Below, piece after piece: positions 10,449-21,097 of a DNA stretch of 64,000 nt. The stretch is from Mesostigma viride (taxonomy: Eukaryota; Streptophyta; Mesostigmatophyceae; Mesostigmatales; Mesostigmataceae). The notes under the pieces were generated by a model. It was not told the origin of the DNA and did no database searches. It saw nothing but the letters and a program-made list of their open reading frames with translations. Position 1 is the first letter of the stretch; each line of letters begins with the position of its first letter. The stretch lies in the NCBI GenBank assembly GCA_009746045.1, contig RPFO01000026.1:163501-227500 (forward strand), read 5' to 3'. The translations under genes and the position numbers were made by a program.

Positions 10449-12147
10449 CCCCTAAATGGGCAGAAATACTGCCGATGCATCGGCTGTAACTTCACAATTT
10501 TGCAAACCAGATGCCATCCAACCCACCCATATCCAATGGCTGTCCTTGGGGGCCAAGCATGTCCATGAGTTGCCCTTCGGGTTGGTATATCACAACCTTA
10601 CATATATGCAGGGTAGGCCATGTATAACTGCCGTCAAAGTCAGGGGGGTCAAGACGAGCGTTTTCATTTTTGGTAGAATGTGCATTTTGAATTATGTTGT
10701 AAGAGCTAGGCACCTACCACTTCAGGGATGATAAACAATTAGTTGCTGAACAGTTTGAGCCATTGGGGTCATCATTTGGGTGGGTATACCAGCAGTTACA
10801 CCCAGTACAGCCCATAGGGGTACCGTTGGTAAAAAGCAACCAAGGGGGTAGGAGTGGGCATACTACCTACTAATACCTACTAATATGGCCCCCAACCATG
10901 CCACACAATACATTTCCCTTCCACAATGATGGGGAAACATAACTGCATCATCACACTGCCCTTACATGGCACCTGTGTGCAGGTGCCACCTTGTCCATGC
11001 ACGTAGGTAACGTGGTACGGATACCCTACGCAAGGCATGCATTCTAGGAGGCAGCCACCAACAAACTAGTGATGTTAAGCCTATTTCAGCTTGCCCTAGC
11101 AAGGATAAACTAGGCCTAAGCTGCTATAGCTTGCCAGGTGATGGCCAGCACACCTGGTGGCACATGCTGACAATGGGAAGCTTCTACTCACCGGTTACAT
11201 GCTTGATGATGCCACAGAGACCAGCCAACTGCCTCACACTCATGCAATATGTGTGTGGGAAATGTATAAGAAACATATATGGAGGTATTCAAACCCATAC
11301 AGCCTCTAAAACTTATCACCATCACCCTGTGGCAGGTCAACTGACTGAGGGAAGCATCTAAGAAGGGTGTTTTAGAAAGGGGCCAGGCCAGGGTCAAGAA
11401 AGAGCATGAATAATGCAAAAAGAATGTGCTACACAAGCTAGAACGTATATATAAACGTCAAACATCGATAGGAAAACGATGATTAAGCTTTACCAGGCAT
11501 GGATGGCGTTACCTTGGCCCAGGCGGTGGCCGCAAAATGGCGCATTTCGGCACACCAAAGTTGTGCAGCATGGTCGCTGGATTCGGCGATTTCTGGCCAC
11601 CCTTGCACGTTTACGACTACTATGTATCATAAAAAGTACAAAGAAACCAATATATCCTTTAAAATACGCCGGAAAGGTATTGCTGTCAACGTTTCTATCG
11701 TCCGGCCTGATCGCAGTTTTTTCCAGCAAGAACGCTGCCGACACCTATCAAATGGCATTCCCGCGACCCAAAACTTGGCCTGTATCATCTTTAGGACGTA
11801 TAAAATCAATTTCCTGAGTTTGGTCAGAAAATTCGAACGAAAACGTAAATGCCATGCGTGGGCGCAAGCCGCCATGGCCAGGTCGTCGTTTTCCGGAATG
11901 CACGTTGTACGTGAAAAAGTACCCTGACCCCTTGTACTTTGACCGGCCAGAACACCTCTATAACTTTGTCAGAAGTATGCAAACCCTAGTACCATGCTGT
12001 GAGGAAAATTATAAACTTTCGATCTTCTCAGCTAAACGTTTCCTAATTCTCAATAGTTTTCGCGGCATTTGGTCCCCCGAGAAGGGGCCGACGTGTCGGC
12101 TGTAACTCAGTTTTAGGCGGAAAATCGGCAGCCAGACCATTTAGGGG
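10449..12147 (-). mobile_element. TTAA-flanked TIR element, copy 2 (1699 bp, inverted)
   Basis: This has the same length and ends as 6469-8167 but the opposite orientation. The CCCCTAAATGG termini are flanked by TTAA (10445-10448 and 12148-12151). Differences from copy 1 are few by eye. It sits at the same position of the ORF1 retroposon as copy 1 (after ..ATGC on the coding strand). Confidence 0.8.
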
Positions 12148-13185
12148 TTAAGCATATGTCAGCCCAGGTCGTGATGGGAGGAGCATCGCCGGCCAGGCCG
12201 GCCAGCAGGGGCTGGCTTGGCGGCAATGTCCTTCACTGCCTGGGCGGTGAGGCCTGCGGTGTTCTGCAGGACCTCGATAGCGATGGCATTGTCCTTAAGA
12301 CGCTGGTCGATGTCGCGGAGCTGGGCGGTGATGGAGTCGGTGGAGGCGGAGGGGGGGGGGGGGGTGGAGGCGAGGCCGGGTGGCCGGCGGTGGCGGTGGG
12401 GATGGTGGGGAGCTCAGCAGCCAGCGTGCATGCAACCCACAGCTGCCACATCTGCAGCAATGGGCGTCACGTGCTGTGAGAGGGCGGCGTGGAGGTGGTG
12501 GACGAAGGTGGATTCGGTAATGGGGGCGGGGTGCAGAAGGTCCTCGGCCGAGCGCTTAGTAAGGGTAAAGAGAGCTGGGAGCTGAAGGCGGGGGCGAGAC
12601 CAGCCGGCCAGGATGGTCGACGAGTCTGATACGCGGTGGGAAAACCGGCCGTCAGCTCCGTTGCGGAAAAACTGGGTGTTGAAATGGAGTTGCTGGCACA
12701 GGGCCAGCAGTGAGGCGTGTGACCCGTAAAACACGAGCTCCAGTATCCTGATGTGTGGCATAATATCGAAATAGCCGGGTCTGTGGACGTCGAAGGTGGA
12801 AAATAACCTGTCATGCAACGTCAAAGTCGTGCTCAGACCAGCTAGGTTCGGTTGGGCGACTGCGCTTTGGGTCAGGCGATGCAGAGGGCGAGGCATTAAG
12901 CCCGGGAGGGTTCGGGGCGACCACCAGTGCGCGACTAGTGTCACCACTGCCTTCCGGCCCTGATGGCGAAGCTGCAGCCGGAGCTGCAGACGTATTTTCA
13001 TAGCCGAGCGCAGCCGCCAGGCTGCGTTGCGTCGAGGAGCGTTTGCTTGTCATATATTGCGTAATAGCTTCGGAAAATTATATCAGCATGTGCGTCGTAG
13101 AAAGACGCGTCGATTGTGATAATCACGGCTAAATTCGGTGCCCAAACGTGAAAGTTATGAGCTCCGCCGTCAGCCATGGCTACCT

Positions 13186-13240
13186 CGTGGCTCGTGGCTC
13201 GTGGCTCGTGGCTCGTGGATCGTGGATCGTGGCTCGTGGC
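13186..13240 (+). repeat. 7-bp tandem repeat (ctcgtgg)
   Basis: About eight units of ctcgtgg/atcgtgg lie in the 5' UTR of retroposon copy 2. The equivalent place in copy 1 (about 9230-9245) has only about two, so the array has changed in length between copies. Confidence 0.7.
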
Positions 13241-13362
13241 CCAGCCATTGCCTAGCCATAATAATCTTCCACCCCATGCCGGGCCTTCTAGGTATTATGA
13301 TACATCATGGTGGTGCAGGTGCACCTTGTGCACCCAGAGTAGGTGGCGGTTTACATCCCCCA

Positions 13363-13540
13363 TTGCAGTAGAGGACAGCTCGGATGAGGATTACATCCCC
13401 ATGCATCTAGTGCTTAATGGTTGGGGAATGATGCCGACGATATTTGTTTAAACTTTTGCGTAATTATTTTTTCTAATGAGATTAGCATAGTACTCCGTAG
13501 CATGCCTTTGCGCATGACACGCAAGTACTTACTTACTTAC
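13363..13540 (+). mobile_element. LINE B 3' end (+), 12-bp TSD
   Basis: It carries the last codons of ORF2 (EDSSDEDYIPM), the 3' UTR and the TTAC tail, flanked by ttacatccccca at 13351-13362 and 13541-13552. Confidence 0.8.
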
Positions 13541-13555
13541 TTACATCCCCCACCA

Positions 13556-14305
13556 CCAGGATGCTCCGACAGGTCCTGAACGTTGGGTTTTCCACACATA
13601 GGTCTTTAGAGTCTTTGTATCAGGGTATGCCTCGCATTTTGGACGATATTAGGCAGCGTAGGATAGCATTCACGAAGTAGGACATCTTGCTCGCACTAGT
13701 CAGGCATGCAGACACCGACCTCGGTCTGGCCGGCCCCCAGCGGCTTGGCCAACCAGGGCGGCATATGTATCCTGACCTGGCCTGGCCCCATGCAAGGATA
13801 TTCCTAGAAAGATGGGTAAACCTGCCATGAACTATACACAGCAGTTGGCCAAACTGGCCTACCTAGTGGTCCCAGCCCAGTTTGAACACCGCATTAATTT
13901 CCTCCCTCTCTCTTGATTGGACTGCTATGCAGAACAGTGCTTAATGGTTGGGGAATGATGCAGACGATATTTGTTTAAACTTTTGTGTAATTATTTTTTT
14001 CTAATGAGATTAGCATAGTACTCCGTGACATGCCTTTGCGCATGACACGCTTGCAAGTACTTACTTACTTATGCAGAACAAGAAGAGCTAGGTGGAAGAC
14101 AATTGTCCAGGCTCACACGCCAGCCCCTTTGGGCAAGCCCCCCCCCCCCCCCAGGAGGAAGGGGCGCTGTGCTGAGTAGAGTAGTTAGGGTTTTCTAGAT
14201 TAGCTTAGAGTTAGTTTAGTTCGATTTCGCGGCTTCGCCCACCTCCATCCATCCAGCAAGGAATACGTGCTACATGATCTCCCAACGGAGTCATGTTATC
14301 ATCTA
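13556..14305 (+). mobile_element. LINE A 5'-truncated copy (interrupted)
   Basis: Homologous to the end of LINE A ORF2 (compare 26900-27470), from MLRQVLNVGFS through the Leu/Arg-rich tail and the 'ttagggttttctaga' 3' UTR to the ctcccaacggag motif near 14280. It has many substitutions, and a LINE B copy is inserted at 13937-14069. A further ttacatcccccc lies at the right end (about 14308), close to the LINE B target repeats, suggesting the same spot was hit twice. Confidence 0.65.
13937..14069 (+). mobile_element. LINE B 3' end nested in LINE A, 11-bp TSD
   Basis: Flanked by tatgcagaaca at 13926-13936 and 14070-14080. The interrupted LINE A sequence (ggactgctatgcagaacaag) is intact in other copies, for example near 27240. 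Confidence 0.85.
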
Positions 14306-15001
14306 CAATTTACATCCCCCCACCTGCAGGTTGTAGCTCAGAATGTATTACAAACCATATGCCCCCTCTCAGGGCTATGTGTTACATAAGCTCTCAACGG
14401 CGTTATGTTTTTCATTACGTGAAGAGCGACTAGATGACCTAGACCCGGTGGGGCTGGAAACAGGCAAACAGCTTGCTTGATCAGGGCGTGTGTTTCGAGC
14501 AGTATAATTAGTAGTATATGTCAACCACAACAGACATGAGGACCCCTTCCCAGGCTGTTCTCCCACCCCCTCGGCCCACGGTTTGGGGACTACAGCATGC
14601 ATCTCTGTGAAGAATTCTTTCAGCTCATCAAACCGCGCATGCTGCGACAGCTTAATTACTTTCGTGCAGTGATGTTTCACAGATAGCAATGCAGCATGCA
14701 AACAACATATCCGCATTGAGCATGTTTGCGCTCCATCAACAACGCTCCATGCTTCTGTGTTTTGCCTACACCAATGATATGCCCCATGAATATCGAACCG
14801 CATCTGCCAAGTCAGCTGTCATAGGGTCTTATCGCAACCACAGTAGATGCCTGACTCTCCGAGTTATTGCAGCTGTGGCTCGCCAGGTCAGGGAAGGTCG
14901 GATGTCTCTACCTGCTTCTAGCTTGTCGTGTACCAATCAGGGATGGACAAGCCCTTTGCGATTCATGTGCTCATGCGTCCCAAACGAGGCCGCGCGTTTG
15001 A
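14306..15001. other. Degenerate retroposon-derived stretch downstream of the peroxiredoxin gene
   Basis: 14350-14480 is homologous to 30440-30590, sharing 'ctctcaacgg..gttatg' and 'gagcgactagatgacctaga'. It is therefore a piece of the LINE B 5' region with a retroposon-tail insertion. A 142-codon minus frame (14803-14375) crosses it without recognisable domains. The part nearest 15001 should hold the 3' UTR of the minus-strand peroxiredoxin gene. Confidence 0.4.
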
Positions 15002-17762
15002 CTAATTAGCTGCCTCATAGGTCTGTATGTCCACCAGCTCCCCCAGCACCTCCTGCGAATGCCGGGCGGGGCTGACGAGCAGCCAGTAGCGCTGCACGAT
15101 ACCCTCCGGGTCAATGAGGAAGGTGTGGCGGTCCGAAAGAGTTCCGTAACCAGGAAATTCGATCGTGGAGCCGTAGCGGGCGGAGACCTTGGCGCCCTCG
15201 TCGGCTAGGAGGGGGAAGGTGATCCTGTTCTTCTCGCAGAAGTCACGGTGGGAGTCAACGCTGTCCACCGAGATGCCCAGCACAGCCGCGTTGCGCTTCT
15301 CAAACTCGGGCAGGTCACGCTGCGTTGCGTAGGGCCCACAGGGGTGTACGCAGCGAGGCACAAGGCGTGATTGGGTGGAAAGGGGTTGCGAAGCACCAGG
15401 GGAAGCCGGTCGAGGCATACAAGAATTCACGAAGCGCCGTGGTGGGATGGGGCTGATTGCGGAGCGTCAGGGATGGTATTGAATGTAGGAGGGGCGTATT
15501 ATTTATGAGATCGACAGAATGGAGTAGTGCGCGATTAACATAGGTTTCCAACGAGTGGTTATCACTGATAATATTGATACCAAACCTTTGTGCCAAGGTG
15601 CAGAAGGTTTCCGTATACTATTTACCTAACATATACTATTGATACCGAACCTTTGTGCCAAGGTGCAAAAGGTCTCTGTACAATATTGACCTAACTACAG
15701 GTGCAGGAGCATCTGTGCTGTGAGGATTGCGTGCAGTGAGGGACGTACAATACAAAAAAGGGCGGCAGAAAATCTTCTTTGATTCCCGAGAGCGGGCAGC
15801 AGTTGTGCCCGGTTCATGACTTGCTGCAACGGGGCGATTCGAACCCTGCAGTCTGTAGCTGGCTGAGTGCCAAACCTCCCTGTACAATCTCCTGCTATGA
15901 TCCAGTGCCCGTCTATGCTTGCGGGGCGGAATGCCAAAGACACAAATACGGCGACCAATGCTGCATGGGTTCACGGGAGAAGAAACGCGCGCATGTCCGA
16001 GAGATTCCGCATTTCGGTATATGAACCATTCCAGCTCCATGGTTCCATGGATGATCCCGTCGTGCCTTCAAGAAATGGAAACAAACTGCATCCCCCTGCC
16101 CTCCCCCCCCCCCCCCCCCTTCTGCCCCTCCCCCCCCTCCCCTGGTTGACGTCACACCCAACCACTCCTGGCCTTTCCATCCCTTATTGCCACATCCTGC
16201 CAGCTACACCTGATCCGTATGTCATCCAATCAGCCGCTGCCCCAATTTCACGCCCTCCACCGCGCCTTGAAAGCCGGCCGGGGCTAACCTAGATGGAGAT
16301 CTAGGTACCTCTGTTAGACTGCGACATAGAATAGATAGCAGATCAGGTCATCAGTTGCGTGGGGCACCGTACCTGGAACCGGGCGGCTTCCAGCGTGCAG
16401 CCCCCTGCACGTTTGCGTCAACGTGGGCAGAAAGGGCAAATCCGTTTGGAGACAAAAAGCAGGGGAGGACCAGCAACCGTGAGCGGGGGAGGCAGGAGTT
16501 GGCCCCCCCCCCCAGGTCAATGTTCCATGTTCGTGAGGAATGGGAACACGCACTAGGGTAGTGCCAACCCTACAGACTCGGTACTCAACCAGGCGTTGGG
16601 AACAACCAGGACGGACACCGTGGAATAGGCAGAGGCGCCGCGTGGCCCTGCATGCTCCTGTGATGGGCCAACCATGGACAGCCCGGGTGGAGCTTAAAGC
16701 AGAGTGCGCCGAAGACGCGGCGTATCGGAATGGGTTCCCCGCGATGTCGCTTGCATATGATCGACCATGGGCCGGGGCAGATGAGAAGGATTCATGCTGG
16801 CATGCACAAGGCATGCGGGCCCAGCTCGTTTTTCATTACAGATGTGACTATAATGGGAGGCCTTGTATGCGTGCCACACGGCCTCGCTTGTATCACCTCA
16901 CACGCTGGGTTTAAAGGCACCGTGTGCCGCGTGCCCCTCCATGGACATGTGCTCCTGGAGACCCTACGTGCCTGACCCCTCGTGTCGGTGATGCTATAAT
17001 TTCCATGTGCCGCGGTGACTGCTGCTAAGATAGCTCGACCCAGATGAGCCCATACTCCACTAGGATGTACGATCCTGTACACTTGGTGTCACTCGGCTGT
17101 GACTTGCTGGCTACCATGTCATCGCCTTGGCGCCCTTCCGGGCTAGTAAACCGTGACTACGGCCACGTATACGCACGCACGAATCCCATCGCGTACCCGT
17201 GAAGTCCTTTGGGTAGAAGTAGACCACCACCCAGCGTCCTCGATAATCACTCAGCTTGACACGGCCGCTCCCTGCGTGGAAATCAGGCCAATGTTGATCA
17301 TAAAAGGTCAACAGAGATAGAGGCGCACTGACTCCGGGCAAAGTGGGCATGTACAAGGGGCTGCAATAATACTTGCAACAGTCCCCTACCTGTGTTCGTG
17401 GGGAGGTCGAAATCAGGAGCAGGCGTCCCAACACGTGGAGGGAATGCCAGTGGATCTGCTAGGCTACTGGCTGGCCAAAGCCAGCCAGCATTTAACAAGA
17501 AAGCGGCCGACAGTAGGGTCCGCCGGCCCATGTGGTTGGTTGCCGTTGAGGAAAGAGTGGCATCGCCGTTGCCCGCCGAGCATGCAACTGGGTGCGACGT
17601 GCGGGTCGTGGGCTTAAATACGCCGTTGCTAACATGCCTGCGTTGAGGACAATTTACCCCCGGCAACCTTGGGGTGAAATCGCTTGTGAGGGATTGCAGC
17701 GAGGAAGTGGTAGATGAGGTTGCCATAGCCATCATTTCGTGATTGGATTCGTTCGACAGCAA
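15002..17762 (-). CDS. PrxQ/BCP-type peroxiredoxin, probably thylakoid-lumenal
   Basis: Four exons on the minus strand: 17762-17390, 17271-17197, 16404-16373 (only 32 nt) and 15319-15002. All have GT..AG borders and compatible phases, giving 265 residues. Peroxiredoxins reduce H2O2 and organic peroxides with a catalytic Cys in the motif PxxxTxxC. Here exons 2 and 3 together create PKDFTGGCT, the Cys lying in the 32-nt exon. Downstream are VLGISVDSVDSHRDFCEKN and FPLLADEGAKVSARYG, typical of the BCP/PrxQ branch. The N-terminus has a Ser/Thr-rich transit-like region, then GRRTLLSAAFLLNAGWLW and an ALA-like cleavage site (ASSLA-DP). This twin-arginine layout suggests thylakoid-lumen targeting (inference). 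The resolving Cys at +5 of classical PrxQ is absent (CTLEAA); the only other nearby Cys is in DFCEKN. Confidence 0.8.
15573..15695 (+). repeat. 65-bp tandem duplication in a peroxiredoxin intron
   Basis: Two copies of attgatacc(a/g)aacctttgtg... at 15573-15630 and 15638-15695 differ by about 10 substitutions. They lie in intron 3 (16372-15320). Confidence 0.7.
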
Positions 17763-18167
17763 CGCTACAAACCTTGGCTAGTTGTACACGTCCTCTATAC
17801 TGTCGTGCACTACGGATTAGGTGTTATGGGCAATCGCCGAACACCTCTCTATGGCGAAATATGAATTACTTATGAGAACACAGCTCAGGCCCAGCTTCCT
17901 AGCGCGACGATTCTGATCCGTCATTGATGAGGCAAAGCCAGGTAACCACATCGGTAATTAACTGCTTACCGTTCATATCTTTTTCCTTGGAGCGCGTGCC
18001 ACGTAGCGAGGTACAGGTTGTTGTTCACGTCATAACGGGACGTCTGCAATCTGCATCCCGCGCAAATTCATCGTCAGGTCAAGTACAAAGTAAAGTGACC
18101 AGAAACTGGCCAATTACGTGGAACCACCTTGCTTTTGGCTGACCGGCAGTCAAATAGTGTGACCTCT
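17763..18167. other. Spacer upstream of the peroxiredoxin gene
   Basis: No frame or repeat is recognised. It should contain the promoter of the minus-strand peroxiredoxin gene. I could not identify a specific element. Confidence 0.4.
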
Positions 18168-18178
18168 ACAAGTAATAG

Positions 18179-18214
18179 GCGTGGGACACAACAACAACAA
18201 CAACAACGACATCA
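18179..18214 (+). mobile_element. 36-bp CAA-tailed retroposon stub with 11-bp TSD
   Basis: The insert is gcgtgggacac followed by CAA units and a short divergent end. It is bracketed by acaagtaatag at 18168-18178 and 18215-18225. The gcgtgggacac-(CAA)n sequence is the extreme 3' end of LINE E (47787-47830, minus). Confidence 0.75.
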
Positions 18215-18343
18215 ACAAGTAATAGTAGCGCGACATGCGGAGACATGCGGTATGCTTCCCGGTTATCCGATAGAGATGCAACCGTACATGTCTCCGCTGC
18301 GTACCTTTGTTTCTTTGTGAATGGCATGCTGCTCCGTGTTCTG

Positions 18344-18535
18344 GCCCTGTACTAAATATATCCGGCCCTCGGCCACTATAGATTCTCTGTTGCCCTTGGG
18401 CGGCGTGGGATACAACAACACCAACAACACCAACAACAGTGTTCTGGCCCTCGGCCGTTTCCAAATCTCTGCTGCCCAAGTGCGGCGTGGGCAACAACAA
18501 CAACAACAACCAACAACCTCCAACAACAACATCAC
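18344..18535 (+). mobile_element. Two adjacent CAA-tailed LINE E 3' ends
   Basis: Two units of 'tgttctggccct ... ctctg(t/c)tgccc ... gcggcgtggg' are each followed by CAA-type repeats (18411-18440 and 18493-18535). They match the 3' end of LINE E on the minus strand at 47800-47875. Both are severely 5'-truncated. Confidence 0.7.
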
Positions 18536-18737
18536 CAGCATTCACAGTAGCACGGTTTCAGGCTGGTCCTTGTTAGTTCTGCACGAGGGCGCTGTATTCA
18601 TAAAACTTCGGCCGCCATCACTCTTCCAGGTCGCAGCAGCAATTACGAGTAACCAGGAAATTATTGAATAACCTGCTTTCGTACACACTATTCAGTTTGT
18701 GGGAAGTGGCAGCTGCAGTTCCACTCCTTTAGCGAGG

Positions 18738-21097
18738 ATGGGTAGCGGCAGCGGCGAACGGAAGCCTGGTATTTGCCCCATTGCACATCCCCTCCTCAGC
18801 AAAAAGGTTAATAAGAAGGCCCTGAAAGTGGTGAAAAAGGGTGAGATTTTATGATTTACATCGGAATTACGCATGTTTGTTATGAAGGTTTTGTAAGGAC
18901 AGCGCCTATTGCTCCTGTGATTTTGATACCTGGGGAATGTGCATTGTTTGGTTGCTCGGTGCATGCAGCCGCTAAATTGAAACAGTTGAAACGTGGGGTA
19001 AAGGAAGTTGTGAAGTCCCTACGCAAGGGAGTGAAGGGGTAAGTATTTCCCTGGCATTCGGTTGGGTTGAAGTTAGTCGAGCTCGCTCTTTTCTTTTCCT
19101 GTAATGTTTAATGGGCAGTAATAGATAGAGTTTGCCTTTCTTGGTTCTGGGCCTTCTTGCCGTTTCCTGGCAAGCTGTAACAGATAATACAGAGTAGTGT
19201 TTTAAATCTGCGCGTAGTTTATCTGTTTATGTCTGTAACTCGACCACGTTCCTGCAGGGTGTGCATCATTGCCGGTGACATCTCGCCTATCGACGTCATT
19301 TCCCATTTGCCGGTCCTCTGCGAAGAGGCGGATGTCCCCTACGCCTTCGTGTCCTCCAAGGAGGTTCGTTGATGTCGTCGGCAGCGTTAATAGCTTTAAA
19401 GCTACGCGAGGCCGACACTGTTGTTTGATTTTTGGGCATGGTTGCCCATGAGCATCTAGCAGCAACTTATCGTTGCCAAGGAAAATGTTTTGCGCATCAT
19501 TTAGTGTGAACCCTCCTTCCTTAGCGCTGTATTCTGTATTTTGTTGAGTAATCTGCAAGCGTGGTCATATACCGCCGTCTGCCTTCTCTTCTGACTCTTT
19601 TTCCCCCACTCGCCCACCTCCCCATTCCCTGGCATTCCCGAATGTGTATGGGGCTGTGTTAGGGACGTTAATGACCGACCTTTCCTGTTGCACATCTGTT
19701 TGCATCCTCCAGCCATGTACGGAAACACTCCGGTCAGTCCAGTTACCATTTTCGTGACTCGGGGATTATTTTTATGGTTTAACCTGATGATACGCCAGTG
19801 TGCAAGCAGTTTGGGTGATTCTTTGGGGCACATCGCGTTTTGACTGTGGTTCAGGCAAAAGTGCGCCTACGGCCGTCACAAGCCGTCTGTTGTGTGCTGT
19901 CACAAAAAAAGCATGGGAAATGACCTTTTTGGCAGTTCCCCTGTGACCGGCGTGCAAGTATCCTGGATTGTTGACGCGACATGGAACCGCATGGAACTGT
20001 GTGCATGGCATGCGGGTTCCTCTTGCCTTGCATGTGTTAGGTACGGTAGCATGCATGTCACCCGTTCTCATTCTTACCACATGAGATATGCGTGAAGTCT
20101 GGATAACTTCACCATAGCAGAGCCGGGCCTTTTCTTTCCGCCCCCCGTTTTTCCCATTTTGGACCTACGTTTGCGCTGGAAATCCTCATACTTTGTTGCT
20201 GGCCCGGCATGGATCTTTCTTGCATCTGCAATTAACGCACATGACTCGTTCATCCCATTCCCCACCCACCCACCCACCCACCCACCCACCCACCCACCCA
20301 CCCACCCACCCACCCACCCACCCACCCACCCACCCACCCACCCACCCACCCACCCACCCACCCACCCACCCACCCACCCACCCACCCACCCACCCACCCA
20401 CCCACCCACCCACCCACCCACCCACCCACCCACCCACCCACTCGCCCACCCGCCCACTCGCCCGCCCGCCCCCCCCCCCCCCCCCCTCCTCCCTTCCCCC
20501 CTTCCCCCCCCCTCCCCCTTTCCCACCTATCCACCCTCCATTCCATCTATCTTCCTCTGTTCCTCTTTTGTGCCATTCCGTGTCTCCCCTTAATCGATTG
20601 TGTCATGCGCTCCCTCCCTCCCTCCCTCCCTCCCTCCCTCCCTCCCTCCCTCCCTCCTCCCTCCCTCCCTCCCTCCCTCCCTCCCTCCCTCCCTCCCTCC
20701 CTCCCTCCCTCCCTCCCCCTCCCTCCCTCCCTCCCTCCCTCCCCCTCCCTCCCTCCCTCCCTCCCTCCTCCCTCCCTCCCTCCCTCCCTCCCTCCCTCCC
20801 TCCCTCCCTCCCTCCCTCCCTCCCTCCCTCCCTCCCTCCCTCCCTCCCTCCCTCCCTCCCTCCCTCCCTCCCTCCCTCCCTCCCTCCCTCCCTCCCTCCC
20901 TCCCTCCCTCCCTCCCTCCCTCCCCCCCTCCCCCATGCCACCAGGACCTGGGCGCGGCGGGCGCCACCAAGCGGCCCACCAGCTGCATGCTCGTGCTGCC
21001 CAAGCCGCTCAAGGGTGCAGCGCCGACCGGGGAGAAAGCGGACGAGTTCAAGGAGGCCTACACCGAGTTTGTCTCGGAGGTCAAGTCCCTCGCATAG
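18738..21097 (+). CDS. NHP2: H/ACA ribonucleoprotein subunit 2 (NHP2, L7Ae family)
   Basis: Exons 18738-18840, 18969-19038, 19258-19363 and 20945-21097 join in phase (1, 2, 0) across GTGAGA, GTAAGT and GTTCGT donors to give 143 residues. NHP2 binds H/ACA snoRNAs with dyskerin/CBF5, NOP10 and GAR1 in pseudouridylation of rRNA. Diagnostic segments in order are PIAHPLLSKKVNKKALKVVKK, LKRGVKEVVKSLRKG, the L7Ae core GVCIIAGDISPIDVISHLPV and CEEADVPYAFVSSKEDLG, then GATKRPTSCMLVLPKP. Length and order match eukaryotic NHP2. The ATG at 18738 opens MGSGSGERKPG and is the only Met in frame before the conserved region. The third intron (19364-20944) is 1.58 kb and contains two large C-rich arrays. The third donor (GAG|GTTCGT) is the weakest junction. 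Confidence 0.9.
20261..20440 (+). repeat. (CCCA)45 microsatellite in NHP2 intron 3
   Basis: A pure CCCA array of about 180 bp, followed by a degenerate cgccc/C-run segment. The minus strand reads (TGGG)n, with strong G-quadruplex potential. Long open frames of repeating Thr-His-Pro-Pro are by-products of the repeat. Confidence 0.95.
20611..20934 (+). repeat. (CCCT)n microsatellite in NHP2 intron 3
   Basis: About 324 bp of CCCT units with a few single-base slips. It ends about 10 bp before the CCACCAG acceptor of the last exon, so it probably serves as the polypyrimidine tract. The minus strand is (AGGG)n. Confidence 0.95.

Larger units (their letters stand above)
9730..13053 (-). pseudogene. 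Interrupted ORF1 of retroposon copy 2
   Basis: It begins MTSKRSSTQRSLAAALGY and includes SRPTEPSWSEHDFDV. It then shifts frame through DIMPHIRILELVFYGSHASL and the region ending HLHAALSQHVTPIAAD. The TTAA element is inserted immediately before the HTT..VAAQLQ coiled-coil part. The C-terminal half has GEIKLTAHRPPRARGKAGAP, PSDKISFLRCRKRLENT and DDDLTLAQQQRRQELW, matching the ORF1 at 3260-3916. The original stop is lost, so the frame runs on toward 9636. About 490 codons if uninterrupted. Confidence 0.6.
9260..13249 (-). mobile_element. ORF1-only retroposon copy 2, apparently full length, 13-bp TSD
   Basis: The copy is flanked by gcctagccataat at 9247-9259 and 13250-13262. On the minus strand it runs from a 5' UTR (with a ctcgtgg tandem repeat), through ORF1 (start about 13053), to a 3' UTR with the hairpin actcccaacggagtta near 9285-9300 and a (TTAA)n tail at 9260-9278. 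Removing the TTAA element (10449-12147) and the LINE B insert (10184-10332), each with one target copy, leaves about 2.13 kb. Direct repeats at both ends of an element with no RT show that ORF1-only is the complete unit, not a truncation product. Confidence 0.75.

Noticed and set aside
15830-15890. tRNA gene suggested by the B-box-like ggttcgaatc (minus)
   Set aside because: The T-stem does not pair and no cloverleaf can be drawn. It lies within a peroxiredoxin intron and could at most be a tRNA-derived fossil.
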